The notes below the pieces were generated by a model that ran no database searches, was not told the DNA's origin, and saw only the letters and a list, made by a program, of their open reading frames with translations. Shown here one piece after another: positions 9,146 to 17,375 of a stretch of 64,000 bases of DNA. The position numbers and the translations under genes were made by a program. Positions within the stretch are counted from its first letter, which is position 1. The number at the start of each line of letters is the position of its first letter. Source of the DNA: an uncultured Christensenella sp. (lineage in GTDB: Bacteria; Bacillota; Clostridia; Christensenellales; Pumilibacteraceae). The stretch lies in the NCBI GenBank assembly GCA_910577945.1, contig CAJTNI010000004.1, positions 19,150 to 83,149 of the forward strand, given 5' to 3'.

Positions 9146-11179
9146 TTATTTCTTTGTCGCGGCTTTTTTCGCCGTCGACTTCTTCGCTGCGGGCTTCTTT
9201 GCTGCGGGCTTCTTTGCCGCAGGCTTGTCGGCGGGCGACTTTTTAACCGCGGGCTTGTCCGCCGCAGCGGGCTTCGCCGCGGAAGCTTTCTCTGCGGGCT
9301 TATCCGCCGTCGGTTTGTCAGCCGCGGGCTTGTCGCTCTTGTTCGGGCAGTACAACAGTATTCCGCCCATAGGAGGCACGTCTATACAGAGCGAATCGTC
9401 CTTGCCGTGGCTGGAAATTTTTTCGGTCTTGAATTTTGCGCCCGACTGCTCCCACTTGTAAATCTGCGTGCGCAAAAGCTCGGTGTACTCGCCCTCGTGC
9501 GCGCCGAAACGGTACCCGTCGTGCGGCACGGGCGAGAAGTTGATGATTGCGACCATGCGGTTGCCCTCGCCGTCTCTGCGCTCGTATATGAGAATATTTT
9601 GCAGGTAGTCGTTATTGACCAACCACTCGAAGCCGCGCCAATCGTAGTCTATTTCGTGCATGGCGGGGTAATTCTTGTAAATGCCGTTGAGCGTCGCCAC
9701 GAACTTTTTGAGGTCGGCGTGCGCGGGATAGTCGAGCACCGACCAATCGAGCTCCTTTGCGAAATTCCACTCGTTGAACTGTCCGAGCTCCGCGCCCATG
9801 AACAGCAGCTTTTTGCCGGGGTGCGAGAACATGTACGTAAGGAAATTGCGCACGCCCGCGAACTTCATGTCGTAATCGCCGGGCATTTTGTTGATGAGCG
9901 AGCCCTTGCCGTAAACGACCTCGTCGTGCGAAATAGGCAGGATAAAGTTCTCGGTAAAGGCGTAAATCATGGAGAACGTAATCGTGTTGTGGTGGTACTT
10001 GCGGAACACGGGGTCGGTCTTGATATACGACAGCGTGTCGTTCATCCAGCCCATGTTCCACTTGAAATTGAACCCGAGTCCGCCCATGTCCACGGGGCGC
10101 GAAACGCCGCTCCACGACGTGGACTCCTCGGCAATCATGAGCGCATTGGGGTACTTTGCGAACACCGCCGTATTGAGCCGCCGCAAAAATTCCACAGCCT
10201 CCAAGTTCTCGTTGCCGCCGTGAATATTGGGACGCCATTCGTAGCGGCCGTAATCGAGATACAGCATGCTCGCCACCGCGTCCACGCGCAAGCCGTCGAT
10301 ATGATACATATCCAGCCAATAGAACGCGTTGCTTATGAGGAAGTTGCGCACCTCGTTTCTGCCGTAATCGAAGCAGCGCGTACCCCATTCCTTGTGCTCC
10401 ATACGCAACGGGTCGCTGTGCTCGTACAACGGACCGCCGTCGAACTCGTAAAGCCCGTCGCCGTTCTTGGGGAAATGCCCGGGCACCCAATCGAGAATAA
10501 CGCCTATGCCGCAGGCGTGCATTTTGTTTACGAGATACGCAAAATCCTCGGGCGTGCCGAACCTGCTCGTCGGCGCGAAATATCCCGTAACCTGATATCC
10601 CCACGACCCGTCGAACGGGTACTCCGCGACGCCCATAAGCTCCAAATGCGTATAACCGAGCTCTTTGAGGTATTCGCTCATTTCGTCGGCGAACTTGCGG
10701 TAATCGAAGGTGTTCCCGTCCGCGTACCGCCGCCACGACGCTATATGCGCCTCGTAAACGCTGATAGGCTTATTGTACGGCTCGCGCTTGTTTTTGATAT
10801 ATTCGGCGTCCGTCCACTTGAAATGCTCGATGTCCACGACCTTAGCGTTCGTTCCCTCGAATGTCTCGCGGTGGAACGCAAACGGGTCGCACTTATATAT
10901 AGGATAGGAAAAGCCGTTTTCTATATAGAATTTGTAGTTATCGTACAGCTTGACGCCGCGTACGGTCGCCTCCCAAATACCCGCCTCGGTGATTTTGGTC
11001 ATGCGGCAGGCGTTGACGTCCCAACCGTTGAAATCGCCGATTACGGAAATCGAGGTGGCGCGGGTGGACCATACGCGGAAAACCGCGGTTTCCGTAGCAC
11101 GGTCGTAATGACAACCCAAATATTTATAGGCGTCGTAAAGGTCTCCATGATGATATGCGTCGAGCAACATATTGTCCAT
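9146..11179 (-). CDS. glgB: 1,4-alpha-glucan branching enzyme with a lysine/alanine/proline-rich tail
   Basis: A GH13 branching enzyme that forms alpha-1,6 branches in glycogen. Domains in order are a CBM48-type domain (GDFNGWDVNACRMTKI), a TIM barrel with VILDWVPGHFP, GLRVDAVASM (nucleophile Asp), MIAEESTSW (acid/base Glu) and PISHDEVVYGKG, and a C-terminal beta domain. The enzyme proper ends near residue 607. Residues 608-677 are a low-complexity basic tail of ADKP, AAKK and PAAKK units, resembling histone H1 or AlgP tails; branching enzymes normally lack this. The tail is encoded at about 9146-9355 by imperfect short repeats. An AAGGGAG site precedes the ATG, and the gene is first after the promoter at 11215-11243. 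Confidence 0.95.
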   Translation of the reverse strand: MDNMLLDAYHHGDLYDAYKYLGCHYDRATETAVFRVWSTRATSISVIGDFNGWDVNACRMTKITEAGIWEATVRGVKLYDNYKFYIENGFSYPIYKCDPFAFHRETFEGTNAKVVDIEHFKWTDAEYIKNKREPYNKPISVYEAHIASWRRYADGNTFDYRKFADEMSEYLKELGYTHLELMGVAEYPFDGSWGYQVTGYFAPTSRFGTPEDFAYLVNKMHACGIGVILDWVPGHFPKNGDGLYEFDGGPLYEHSDPLRMEHKEWGTRCFDYGRNEVRNFLISNAFYWLDMYHIDGLRVDAVASMLYLDYGRYEWRPNIHGGNENLEAVEFLRRLNTAVFAKYPNALMIAEESTSWSGVSRPVDMGGLGFNFKWNMGWMNDTLSYIKTDPVFRKYHHNTITFSMIYAFTENFILPISHDEVVYGKGSLINKMPGDYDMKFAGVRNFLTYMFSHPGKKLLFMGAELGQFNEWNFAKELDWSVLDYPAHADLKKFVATLNGIYKNYPAMHEIDYDWRGFEWLVNNDYLQNILIYERRDGEGNRMVAIINFSPVPHDGYRFGAHEGEYTELLRTQIYKWEQSGAKFKTEKISSHGKDDSLCIDVPPMGGILLYCPNKSDKPAADKPTADKPAEKASAAKPAAADKPAVKKSPADKPAAKKPAAKKPAAKKSTAKKAATKK

Positions 11180-11214
11180 GAATAAATCTCCCTTTTATTT
11201 GTTTTAGCTGTTTT

Positions 11215-11243
11215 ATTATACACCATGCCGACCGAAATATCAA
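11215..11243 (-). promoter_or_regulatory. Sigma-A type promoter of the glycogen cluster
   Basis: On the minus strand TTGATA (11238-11243), a 17-bp spacer and TATAAT (11215-11220) lie just upstream of glgB and its ribosome site. No later gap in the cluster shows an equally good promoter. Confidence 0.8.
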
Positions 11244-11334
11244 GCCTTTTTAAAAGATTGCCAAAAGGTAATTAAACGCGAGTTTTACGGCGGCGCGCGT
11301 TTACTTTTCGGTCGGCGAGCGAGCGAAATTGTAG

Positions 11335-11385
11335 TGGTTGCTACTATGAGCGAGCTTAACGCAGAGATTGCTCAAAACAGCTCGT
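11335..11385. repeat. Second copy of dispersed repeat family B
   Basis: CTACTATGAGCGAGCTTAAC followed by CTCAAAACAG, in the same order as the copy in the glgA-glgP gap. It lies upstream of glgB. Confidence 0.5.
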
Positions 11386-11406
11386 TATCGGGGGCTATCC
11401 TTGGGA

Positions 11407-11616
11407 TTAGTCGCTCGTATGAACGGCAAATACGATTTCGTCATCCGAACTCGCAAGCCAGCCGCCGATTTTTTTTTGCAATACCGATTTATCGAATATA
11501 TCACGTAGTCTTCCTTATCGAACAGTCGCAGGCTTTGAGAATCGCCTACCGCCTTTACGATTAATTAAATGGCAGCCGCACATATCCAACGCCACGGTCA
11601 GCTTGTCGAATTTCAT
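11407..11616 (-). pseudogene. Small ORF with one internal stop codon
   Basis: From ATG at 11614-11616, which has GGGGGAAAA upstream, the minus strand reads 69 sense codons in a single frame, interrupted only by TAA at codon 34 (11515-11517), and ends at TAA 11407-11409. The second half includes IGGWLASSDDEIVFAVHTSD, which looks like real protein. I do not recognise the family. It may be a decayed small gene or a chance frame. A nine-A run in the second half is a possible slippage site. Confidence 0.3.
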
Positions 11617-11681
11617 AGTATTTTCCCCCGCTTCGTATTACAAACGGCGTAACGGTTTTGCGCAAATCCCGTCAAAGTCGC

Positions 11682-11709
11682 AAAAGCCCCCGAACAATCG
11701 GGGGCTTAA
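11682..11709 (-). terminator. Terminator of the zinc-ribbon membrane protein gene
   Basis: A perfect 9-bp stem, AGCCCCCGA with TCGGGGGCT, and a 4-nt loop, followed by TTTG on the minus strand and placed just after the stop codon. Confidence 0.8.
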
Positions 11710-11713
11710 AACC

Positions 11714-12151
11714 TTACAGCGCGCACAGCGCTTTTATCGCGCTTATCGCGTAGTACGGGTCGTAGTACGACGGGTCGTACGAGCCCATAGCCGCGATGAT
11801 TATGACTACGCTTATTATTACCGAAAGCACCGATAAGACGATAGACACGATGGAGACTATCAGCCCCGCTTTGGCAAGCCCGCCGTACGGCAAGCCCTCC
11901 TCGTTCGCCTTTTTCAAACCGAGCCAAGAGCAAATTATTCCCGCAATAGGCACGAAGAACGCGAGAATAAATCCCGCAATCGCGAGCGTGTTGCCGTCCT
12001 CCGATTTCTTGGCGGCGGGTTGATTTTGATTTTGCTGCACGGGCATGTCGAACACGTCGGCAGAGGTCGTTTCCTTAGCCTGCTCCGCGCCGCAGAACGG
12101 GCAGTATTTGAGATTTTCGTCGAGTCGCTTTCCGCAATAACGGCAAAACAT
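11714..12151 (-). CDS. Zinc-ribbon small membrane protein (DUF4190-like)
   Basis: A 145-residue protein. Residues 1-22 form a zinc ribbon (CRYCGKRL ... CPFCGAEQ, two CxxC knuckles). A short Q/N-rich linker follows, then two or three hydrophobic segments (about residues 60-80 and 92-122) like those of DUF4190 proteins. The start is placed at ATG 12149-12151 because AAAGGTGG lies 8 nt upstream; a GTG four codons earlier falls inside that site. Its role is unknown; such proteins are often accessory membrane components. It is monocistronic, with its own terminator. Confidence 0.75.
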   Translation of the reverse strand: MFCRYCGKRLDENLKYCPFCGAEQAKETTSADVFDMPVQQNQNQPAAKKSEDGNTLAIAGFILAFFVPIAGIICSWLGLKKANEEGLPYGGLAKAGLIVSIVSIVLSVLSVIISVVIIIAAMGSYDPSYYDPYYAISAIKALCAL

Positions 12152-12281
12152 ATTTTGTACCACCTTTATCGGCGTATCTTATGCGATACGCACGCATGCT
12201 TGTATGTATCATAGTAGCATATGTGTACGAATATGTCAATATTTTTTTGCAAATCGTCGAAAAATACCCGAGCTTGTCACA

Positions 12282-13205
12282 TTACGGCAGCGTTTCCGCG
12301 CCCGATTGCGCGGCGGCGCGCTCCGCCGCCTGTGCCGCTGCGGGCAAATCCGCCTCGACCGTATTATCGGCGACGGTCGTAGCGTCGGAGACTGCGCACG
12401 CCTCGCCCGCCGCCGCGGGCTTCAACGCACGTTTGTCGTCGAACGTCGCCGTCATGAACATATTGAAGCTGCGCGATGACAGCAGTATGCATAGCGCGGC
12501 GACGGTGATTGCGCTGTCCAAAAGTCCGTAAGCGTTATATCCGAGACTGAATCCGAGCTTATACCCGAACGAAAAGCCGTCGCCGTACCACAGCTCGAAA
12601 TTCATTATGCCGGACACTGTTTGGCAAAAGTATCGAATAATCATGTGCGCGATTGCGCCCGCGAAAATACCCCAATGCCCGCCGACGGTGAACGCCCACT
12701 TTTTGACCGAGCTTTTCGCGCCGCGCGCGCCGTCCGTCTTGTCGCGCTTGATAAACGCCGCGTACTTTTGCGGCTTGTAGCAAAACAAGCCCGCCACGCA
12801 CAGCGAAAAATACGGCAGTATGTAATCGAAAAACGCCGACCAGGGCGAAACGATGTTGGGGAACTGAATAAACTGCAAAAGCGTGTACGCCGCAGTCACG
12901 ACAATGCCCTTGCGAAAACCGAAGTAATAGCAGTATATAAAGATAGGCACAAGCGACGCAACCGTTATCGTGCCTCCGTTGGGCAACGTTACGCCAGCCC
13001 AGCTCAGCGCAAACGCGAGCGCGAGACACGCCGCGCCGTACGTAAGGTCGCGGGTCGTATACGCGATTTCCCACTTGTGAACGAGCCGCGGCACTGCGTT
13101 GACCGCCACGACCGTAATCACCATTACGGCGAGCATGGCGAACAGTATAGCCAGCCCCGCGCCCGTGAGCGTAACGTCCTCCCACACCGACGAACAAACA
13201 AACAT
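12282..13205 (-). CDS. thiT: ECF thiamine transporter substrate-binding subunit ThiT, with extra N-terminal helix
   Basis: An integral membrane S-component that captures thiamine for an ECF module encoded elsewhere. ThiT features are LPNGGTITVASLVPIFIY (the family has PQGGSIS...VPI at this place), SPWSAFFDYILPYF, and RYFCQTVSGI (compare RFFCHFLSGV), followed by an aromatic-rich GYNAY segment. At 307 residues it is longer than the usual 190 or so: there is an added N-terminal transmembrane helix (about residues 13-37) and a 40-residue Ala/Glu-rich cytoplasmic tail. The TPP riboswitch in its leader independently supports a thiamine role. CGAGGAG precedes the ATG. Confidence 0.88.
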   Translation of the reverse strand: MFVCSSVWEDVTLTGAGLAILFAMLAVMVITVVAVNAVPRLVHKWEIAYTTRDLTYGAACLALAFALSWAGVTLPNGGTITVASLVPIFIYCYYFGFRKGIVVTAAYTLLQFIQFPNIVSPWSAFFDYILPYFSLCVAGLFCYKPQKYAAFIKRDKTDGARGAKSSVKKWAFTVGGHWGIFAGAIAHMIIRYFCQTVSGIMNFELWYGDGFSFGYKLGFSLGYNAYGLLDSAITVAALCILLSSRSFNMFMTATFDDKRALKPAAAGEACAVSDATTVADNTVEADLPAAAQAAERAAAQSGAETLP

Positions 13206-13249
13206 AACAAACTCCTCGAAGGTATTTCGATGCGGGGCTTGTGCGAAAA

Positions 13250-13292
13250 CGTCCGACTACGGCAATCGGACGGCTATAAAAAACGCGTCCGA
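13250..13292 (-). promoter_or_regulatory. Three-strand switching element between the TPP aptamer and thiT
   Basis: In transcript order the 7-mers are TCGGACG (13292-13286), CGTCCGA (13272-13266) and TCGGACG (13256-13250). The middle strand can pair perfectly with either neighbour. The second pairing makes a hairpin followed by TTTTC, a weak terminator-like end. Such exclusive pairing suits an expression platform; the mechanism is inferred. Confidence 0.6.
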
Positions 13293-13332
13293 CCCGTAAG
13301 GATAGAACGCGAAAAATCGAATGACTTCGACG

Positions 13333-13418
13333 ACTCCCTACGCGAGTGCTAGCTCACAGGTTCAAAGGTACTGCCGCGAAACATCGGCATCTCAGCAACT
13401 TCGGTTGCGCCCCTGCAT
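13333..13418 (-). promoter_or_regulatory. TPP riboswitch (THI element)
   Basis: The minus strand carries the conserved aptamer core in order: GGGG, CTGAGA (after a GCAAC/GTTGC stem), ACCTTTGAACCTG, a GTGAG/CACTC helix and GCGTAGGGA. This matches the thiamine pyrophosphate aptamer and precedes the thiamine transporter, so high TPP is expected to lower its expression. Confidence 0.93.
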
Positions 13419-13429
13419 CAATTGATTTT

Positions 13430-13458
13430 ATTATACTACGTTTCGCGCGCGCTGTCAA
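13430..13458 (-). promoter_or_regulatory. Consensus promoter of the thiT riboswitch leader
   Basis: TTGACA (13453-13458), a 17-bp spacer and TATAAT (13430-13435) on the minus strand, placing the transcription start a few bases before the aptamer. Confidence 0.88.
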
Positions 13459-13575
13459 GCGAATTCGCGCATATCCGTAAATTTACAATACAAAAGCTTG
13501 ACGCACGACAGCATAGCGAATGATTGGCGGAGCGGAAGCCAACGTTGCGCGGAGCGGAGGGATCCTTTGCGATGG

Positions 13576-13645
13576 CTGTATTCGGGTGTAACGAACAACC
13601 TCCGACAGAGCAATCACACGGCATGCGCCAAGCCAAAGGCTTGGC
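13576..13645 (+). repeat. Dispersed repeat family A, copy 1
   Basis: About 70 bp with the order TATTCGGGTGTA, CCGAC, GAGCA, CACACGGCATGCGCC and the terminal palindrome CAAGCCAAAGGCTTGG. It shares this order with copies near 15546-15614 and 18551-18617. The 13459-13762 gap otherwise holds no convincing gene. Confidence 0.75.
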
Positions 13646-13762
13646 TCCGCCCGAAATAAGCCCGCGTCTTGTACGCAGGGCAAACGTATAAGCTATTCGA
13701 GCGCAATAATTTACTCGTTCCGTGCGATGCGAAAAGTCGTCCGATGCGTTCCCGATTCCCGA

Positions 13763-14461
13763 CTATTTATTTTTGAAGTGCACGTTAAAGCCGTCGGTTT
13801 TGTCGTCATACACGGCGAGAATAATATTGTCGAGGTCGGATTTATCGCCTATGCGCAGCCGATTGAACAGCCACGCCTCGTCTTTGTCTATCTCGGACAA
13901 GCCCGAATGCGACACCGCGCCGTCGGCGATAAGCACGTTCGCAAGCTCGGCTTTTTCGATTTTTTCCTTGTCGAAATCCCGCATGACGAGCGGCTTTTGC
14001 GCGCCCGTCGGCATAACGGACAGCTCGCCGCTCGGCTCGAATATCGCGTACGCCACGTCGGAAATATCGAAATATCCTTTTTCGCGCAGCATGGACAAAA
14101 GGTCGTTGACGTCGATATTGCTCTTTTTGAGCTGCTTGTAATCTATTTTGCCGTCGTATATAAGCGTCGCGGGCTTGCCCTTTAACACGCGCTTTAAGAA
14201 CGTGCATTTGCGCCCGACGATTGCCACGGCAAAGGCGAGCGCAAAGAATATCGTCATTGCGATAAGAAAGTAATAGAACGGAGTTTCGGTGTTGGTAGCC
14301 ATTTCCGCGGCAATCGAGCCGAGCGATATGCCCACGGCGTAGTCGATAAATTCGAGCTGCGCGATTTGCTTTTTGCCGAGCAGCTTGGATATTACGAACA
14401 GGTAGACGAACGCCACCGCCGAATCTATAAGCACCCAATAAATAGGCTCGATACCAAACAT
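13763..14461 (-). CDS. DUF421 / YetF-like membrane protein
   Basis: A 232-residue protein. Three transmembrane helices occupy residues 8-85, with the YetF signature LLGKKQIAQLEFIDYAVGISLGSIAAEMA. A soluble alpha/beta domain follows (about 90-225), containing LIYDGKIDYKQLKKSNIDVNDLL and YAIFEPSGELSVMP. YetF-type proteins are small membrane proteins linked to spore or envelope functions in Bacillus; the biochemical role is unknown. AAAGGAG precedes the ATG. The neighbouring AAA ATPase gene lies 91 bp upstream on the same strand. Confidence 0.85.
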   Translation of the reverse strand: MFGIEPIYWVLIDSAVAFVYLFVISKLLGKKQIAQLEFIDYAVGISLGSIAAEMATNTETPFYYFLIAMTIFFALAFAVAIVGRKCTFLKRVLKGKPATLIYDGKIDYKQLKKSNIDVNDLLSMLREKGYFDISDVAYAIFEPSGELSVMPTGAQKPLVMRDFDKEKIEKAELANVLIADGAVSHSGLSEIDKDEAWLFNRLRIGDKSDLDNIILAVYDDKTDGFNVHFKNK

Positions 14462-14552
14462 GCTTTGTTTCTCCTTTACTTTGGTATCTGCCTTTATCTC
14501 GATTTTTATTCGCGCAAAAAACGGCGGCCGCGCGATTGCCGTTGCCGACCGC

Positions 14553-15464
14553 CTATTCCCCGCCGTCGAACAATTTTTTGTGCTTGGAGAAAAATTCGTA
14601 ATACGCGCGCGGGTTTTCCAGCTCCCACCACTTGCGTATTGCTACGGGCGACTCGTCGAGATTGTATATGCGCGCGTTGGCGAGCGCGAGCAAAAACGGC
14701 GAATGCGTGGCGATTACGTACTGACAGCCGCAATAGCGCGCCGTTTTTTCGAGCAGCTCCGCAAGCCGCATTTGCATTTTTGGCGCAAGGCTGTTTTCGG
14801 GCTCGTCCAAGCAATACAGCGTGTCGTTTTTCAAATACCGCTCGAAATATTCGAGCGCGGTCTCGCCGTTGCTGCCCATGCGTATTTCCTGCCCGACTTG
14901 ATTGCGCAAAAATTTGCGCCGCGACAGCGATTTTTTGCGCGCGAGCACCTGCATGCGCACCGCCTCGTAATCGTCCAAGCCGCTAAGCCGCACCGTTTCG
15001 CCGAACTTCATGCGCGCGTACTCCTCGCGCATCGCGTCCTTGCTCTCGCTTATATCGTCGTTATTGGCGCGCGCGTTGAGCATGTAGTCGAAAATATCGT
15101 CGCTTGTTATAATGCGGCTGCCGTTGGGCAAGCGATACGTATCGCCGTCCTCGTCGCGCCCGAACGTATATTCGCACATGGCGGCGTACAGTCCGAACGT
15201 TTCGCTCGTATTGAACGGCGCGACGCGCTTTAACCCGAGGCTTTGCGCAATCAAATTGAGCACCGTGCTCTTGCCCGAGCCGTTGCCGCCGTACAGCACC
15301 GTGACCGTGTCGAAATTGAGCTCGCGCAGCCCTTTTTCGGCAAACAGCCCGCACGGGTACGCGTTGTCTATATAACCGTACCTGCCGCCGTTGTCATACA
15401 TTATTCTATGTACGATATGCTCCTCCTTGTCCACGGGGAGCGTAAATTTATCTACGTATACCAA
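14553..15464 (-). CDS. AAA-type ATPase, ABC-like (COG3910 type)
   Basis: A 303-residue soluble ATPase. Walker A is GGNGSGKST (59-67), Walker B is LYCLDEPENSL (about 225-235) and the switch histidine is in YVIATHSPFLL. The N-terminal KFTLPV strand and C-terminal KHKKLFDGGE match small stand-alone ABC-ATPase-like proteins predicted to bind and hydrolyse ATP. Such proteins are often annotated as AAA family ATPases with unknown targets; no nuclease partner is adjacent. The start is a TTG at 15462-15464, since the predicted first beta strand begins there and the next ATG lies after it with poor spacing to any ribosome site. Confidence 0.8.
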   Translation of the reverse strand: MVYVDKFTLPVDKEEHIVHRIMYDNGGRYGYIDNAYPCGLFAEKGLRELNFDTVTVLYGGNGSGKSTVLNLIAQSLGLKRVAPFNTSETFGLYAAMCEYTFGRDEDGDTYRLPNGSRIITSDDIFDYMLNARANNDDISESKDAMREEYARMKFGETVRLSGLDDYEAVRMQVLARKKSLSRRKFLRNQVGQEIRMGSNGETALEYFERYLKNDTLYCLDEPENSLAPKMQMRLAELLEKTARYCGCQYVIATHSPFLLALANARIYNLDESPVAIRKWWELENPRAYYEFFSKHKKLFDGGE

Positions 15465-15545
15465 AATTCCGACCTAGTATTTTTTATTAAAGCCCGCACA
15501 CGGCATTCGCCAAACATTTGGTTTGTTTTAACAATTCCGTTTGTT

Positions 15546-15614
15546 GGCTTTATTCGGGTGCATTGTAAAACCCCCGACCGAGCACACACGGCATTCGCCA
15601 AGCCTTCGGCTTGT
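15546..15614 (+). repeat. Dispersed repeat family A, copy 2 plus a partial copy
   Basis: The same ordered boxes as copy 1, ending in CAAGCCTTCGGCTTG, which abuts the stop codon of the rubredoxin fusion gene. A partial copy (GCACACGGCATTCGCC plus a small palindrome) lies at about 15489-15520. Confidence 0.75.
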
Positions 15615-16246
15615 TAAACTTCCTCGAACTCGTCCGCGCCCACGCCGCAGATAGGGCACACGATATCGTCGGGCAGGCTTTCGCCCTCGTACTCGTACCC
15701 GCACACCTTGCATCGGAACTTACGCGCTTTCTTTTGCGGCGCGGCGGCTTCGGCGATATGCGTCGGCGCTTTTTCGGGGCTTTTGCCCTTGATTACCTCG
15801 TGATAGTACGCGTAGGTCATGGGCTTTCTGTCGCCGAACGTTTCCGCATCGGTTATCTTGCCGAAGAACACGGAATGCGTGGGCGTTTCCGCAACGTCGA
15901 TTACGTCGCACAGAATATACCCGCAGCCGTCGTTAACCACGGGCAGGTTGCCGAAAATACTATGCCCGACGCCGTCGAACTTATCTGCGTCGCGCCCCGA
16001 CTTAAACCCGAACGTGCCGATGAGCGACGGGTCGGAATCCTCCGCGAGAATGGATATGGCGAACTTGCCCGTCTTTTTTATGCACGCGTGCGTGAAGTTG
16101 TCGTGATGAATGCCGATTGCCATAATGGCGGGCTCGGCAGTCACCTGCATGACGGCGTTGGCGATACAGCCCGTCGCCTTGCCGTCGTGCCAAGAGGAAA
16201 TCACGTACAGCCCGTACGATACCTTTTGCGTTGTCAGAATATTCAT
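15614..16246 (-). CDS. hrb: Flavin reductase-rubredoxin fusion (high-molecular-weight rubredoxin)
   Basis: A 210-residue cytoplasmic redox protein. Residues 1-150 are an FMN-binding split-barrel flavin reductase domain (GLYVISSWHDGKATGCIANA; later FGDRKPMTYAYYHEVIKG). After a basic Ala/Lys linker, residues 177-210 are a rubredoxin with two CxxCG knuckles (CKVCGYEYEG and CPICGVG). The same architecture in Moorella passes electrons from NADH to the flavodiiron protein FprA for NO or oxygen detoxification; no flavodiiron gene is seen here. GAGGTGA precedes the ATG. Confidence 0.9.
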   Translation of the reverse strand: MNILTTQKVSYGLYVISSWHDGKATGCIANAVMQVTAEPAIMAIGIHHDNFTHACIKKTGKFAISILAEDSDPSLIGTFGFKSGRDADKFDGVGHSIFGNLPVVNDGCGYILCDVIDVAETPTHSVFFGKITDAETFGDRKPMTYAYYHEVIKGKSPEKAPTHIAEAAAPQKKARKFRCKVCGYEYEGESLPDDIVCPICGVGADEFEEV

Positions 16247-16310
16247 AAATCACCTCGCTCCCGCGTTTCGATTATACGCCTTGAAAATAGTATTGTCAAT
16301 ACCCGACTTA

Positions 16311-17369
16311 TTATGCCGCGTTGATTATGCCGCCGCCCAAGCACCGCTCGCCGAGATATACGACCGCGTACTGCCCGGGCGTAATCGCGCGCTGCGGCTC
16401 GTCGAACACCATGCGGAACGTGCCGTCCGCGTTCGCGTAGAGCGTCGCGGCTTGGTCGGGCTGACGGTAACGCGTTTTTGCCGTGCACCTGAGCGCGGCG
16501 GGCATATCGAACGCGCCTATTATATTTAGCCCCTCGCCGACCAGCTCGCGCGAATACAGCTCGCGCTCGTCGCCGCACGACACAATCAGCCGATTGTTTT
16601 TAACGTCCTTGCGCAGCACGAACCACCTGCCCGTTTCGCCGCGCACGCCGCCTATGCCCAGCCCGCGCCGCTGTCCCAACGTGTAGTACATAAGCCCGTC
16701 GTGCCTGCCCACCACGTTGCCCGACGCGTCCGTTATATCGCCCTGCTGCGCGGGCAAAAACTCGGACAGAAACCTTTTGAACTTGCGCTCGCCGATAAAG
16801 CACACGCCCGTGCTATCCTTCTTTTGCGCGACGGACAGCCCCAGCTCCGCGGCGATTGCGCGCACCTCGGGCTTCGTAAGCGCGCCGAGCGGGAACAGCA
16901 CGTTGTCGAGCTGCTCGGTCTTTACCTGATTGAGAAAATACGTTTGGTCCTTGTTCGCGTCCGCCGCGCGCAGCAGCATATCGCCGCGCCGCGCGCAGTA
17001 ATGCCCCGTCGCAATATGCGCCGCGCCGAGGCTCATGCAATAATCGCGGAACGCGCCGAACTTGACCACGTGGTTGCACAGCACGTCGGGATTGGGCGTG
17101 CGGTACGCGCGGTACTCGCGCAAAAAATACTCGAACACGCCGTCCATGTACTCTTTTGCGAAATTGACCGAATAGCAGTCTATGCCCAGCCTGTCGCACG
17201 TCGCGCGCACGTCGCGCCAATCGTCGGCGGCGGGGCACTCGCCGTCCTCCTCCCAATTATGCATAAACAAGCCCGTCACCGAATACCCGTCGCGCTTTAA
17301 CAACCATGCCGCGACCGCCGAATCCACGCCGCCCGACATGCCTATAATTACCTTCTTGTTGTCGCTCAT
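16311..17369 (-). CDS. mnmA: tRNA-uridine 2-sulfurtransferase MnmA
   Basis: A 352-residue enzyme that thiolates U34 at the wobble position of Lys, Glu and Gln tRNAs, using ATP and a cysteine persulfide. The PP-loop SGGVDS is at 12-17. LFMHNWEED, TPNPDVLCNHVVKFGAF (first catalytic Cys, usual CNxxIKF) and STGVCFIGERKF (second catalytic Cys) are intact, followed by the beta-barrel tail (LGQRRGLGIGG). The start is 6 nt after the stop of the CDF transporter gene, whose end supplies TTGAGGCG as ribosome site, so the two form an operon. Confidence 0.97.
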   Translation of the reverse strand: MSDNKKVIIGMSGGVDSAVAAWLLKRDGYSVTGLFMHNWEEDGECPAADDWRDVRATCDRLGIDCYSVNFAKEYMDGVFEYFLREYRAYRTPNPDVLCNHVVKFGAFRDYCMSLGAAHIATGHYCARRGDMLLRAADANKDQTYFLNQVKTEQLDNVLFPLGALTKPEVRAIAAELGLSVAQKKDSTGVCFIGERKFKRFLSEFLPAQQGDITDASGNVVGRHDGLMYYTLGQRRGLGIGGVRGETGRWFVLRKDVKNNRLIVSCGDERELYSRELVGEGLNIIGAFDMPAALRCTAKTRYRQPDQAATLYANADGTFRMVFDEPQRAITPGQYAVVYLGERCLGGGIINAA

Positions 17370-17375
17370 AACGCC

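Noticed and set aside
9407..11185. Plus-strand ORF of 592 codons antisense to glgB
   Set aside because: No domain, no start signals; the opposite strand encodes a full branching enzyme.
13436..13683. Two overlapping 66-codon ORFs on the minus strand
   Set aside because: They are translations of dispersed repeat family A and the thiT promoter region.
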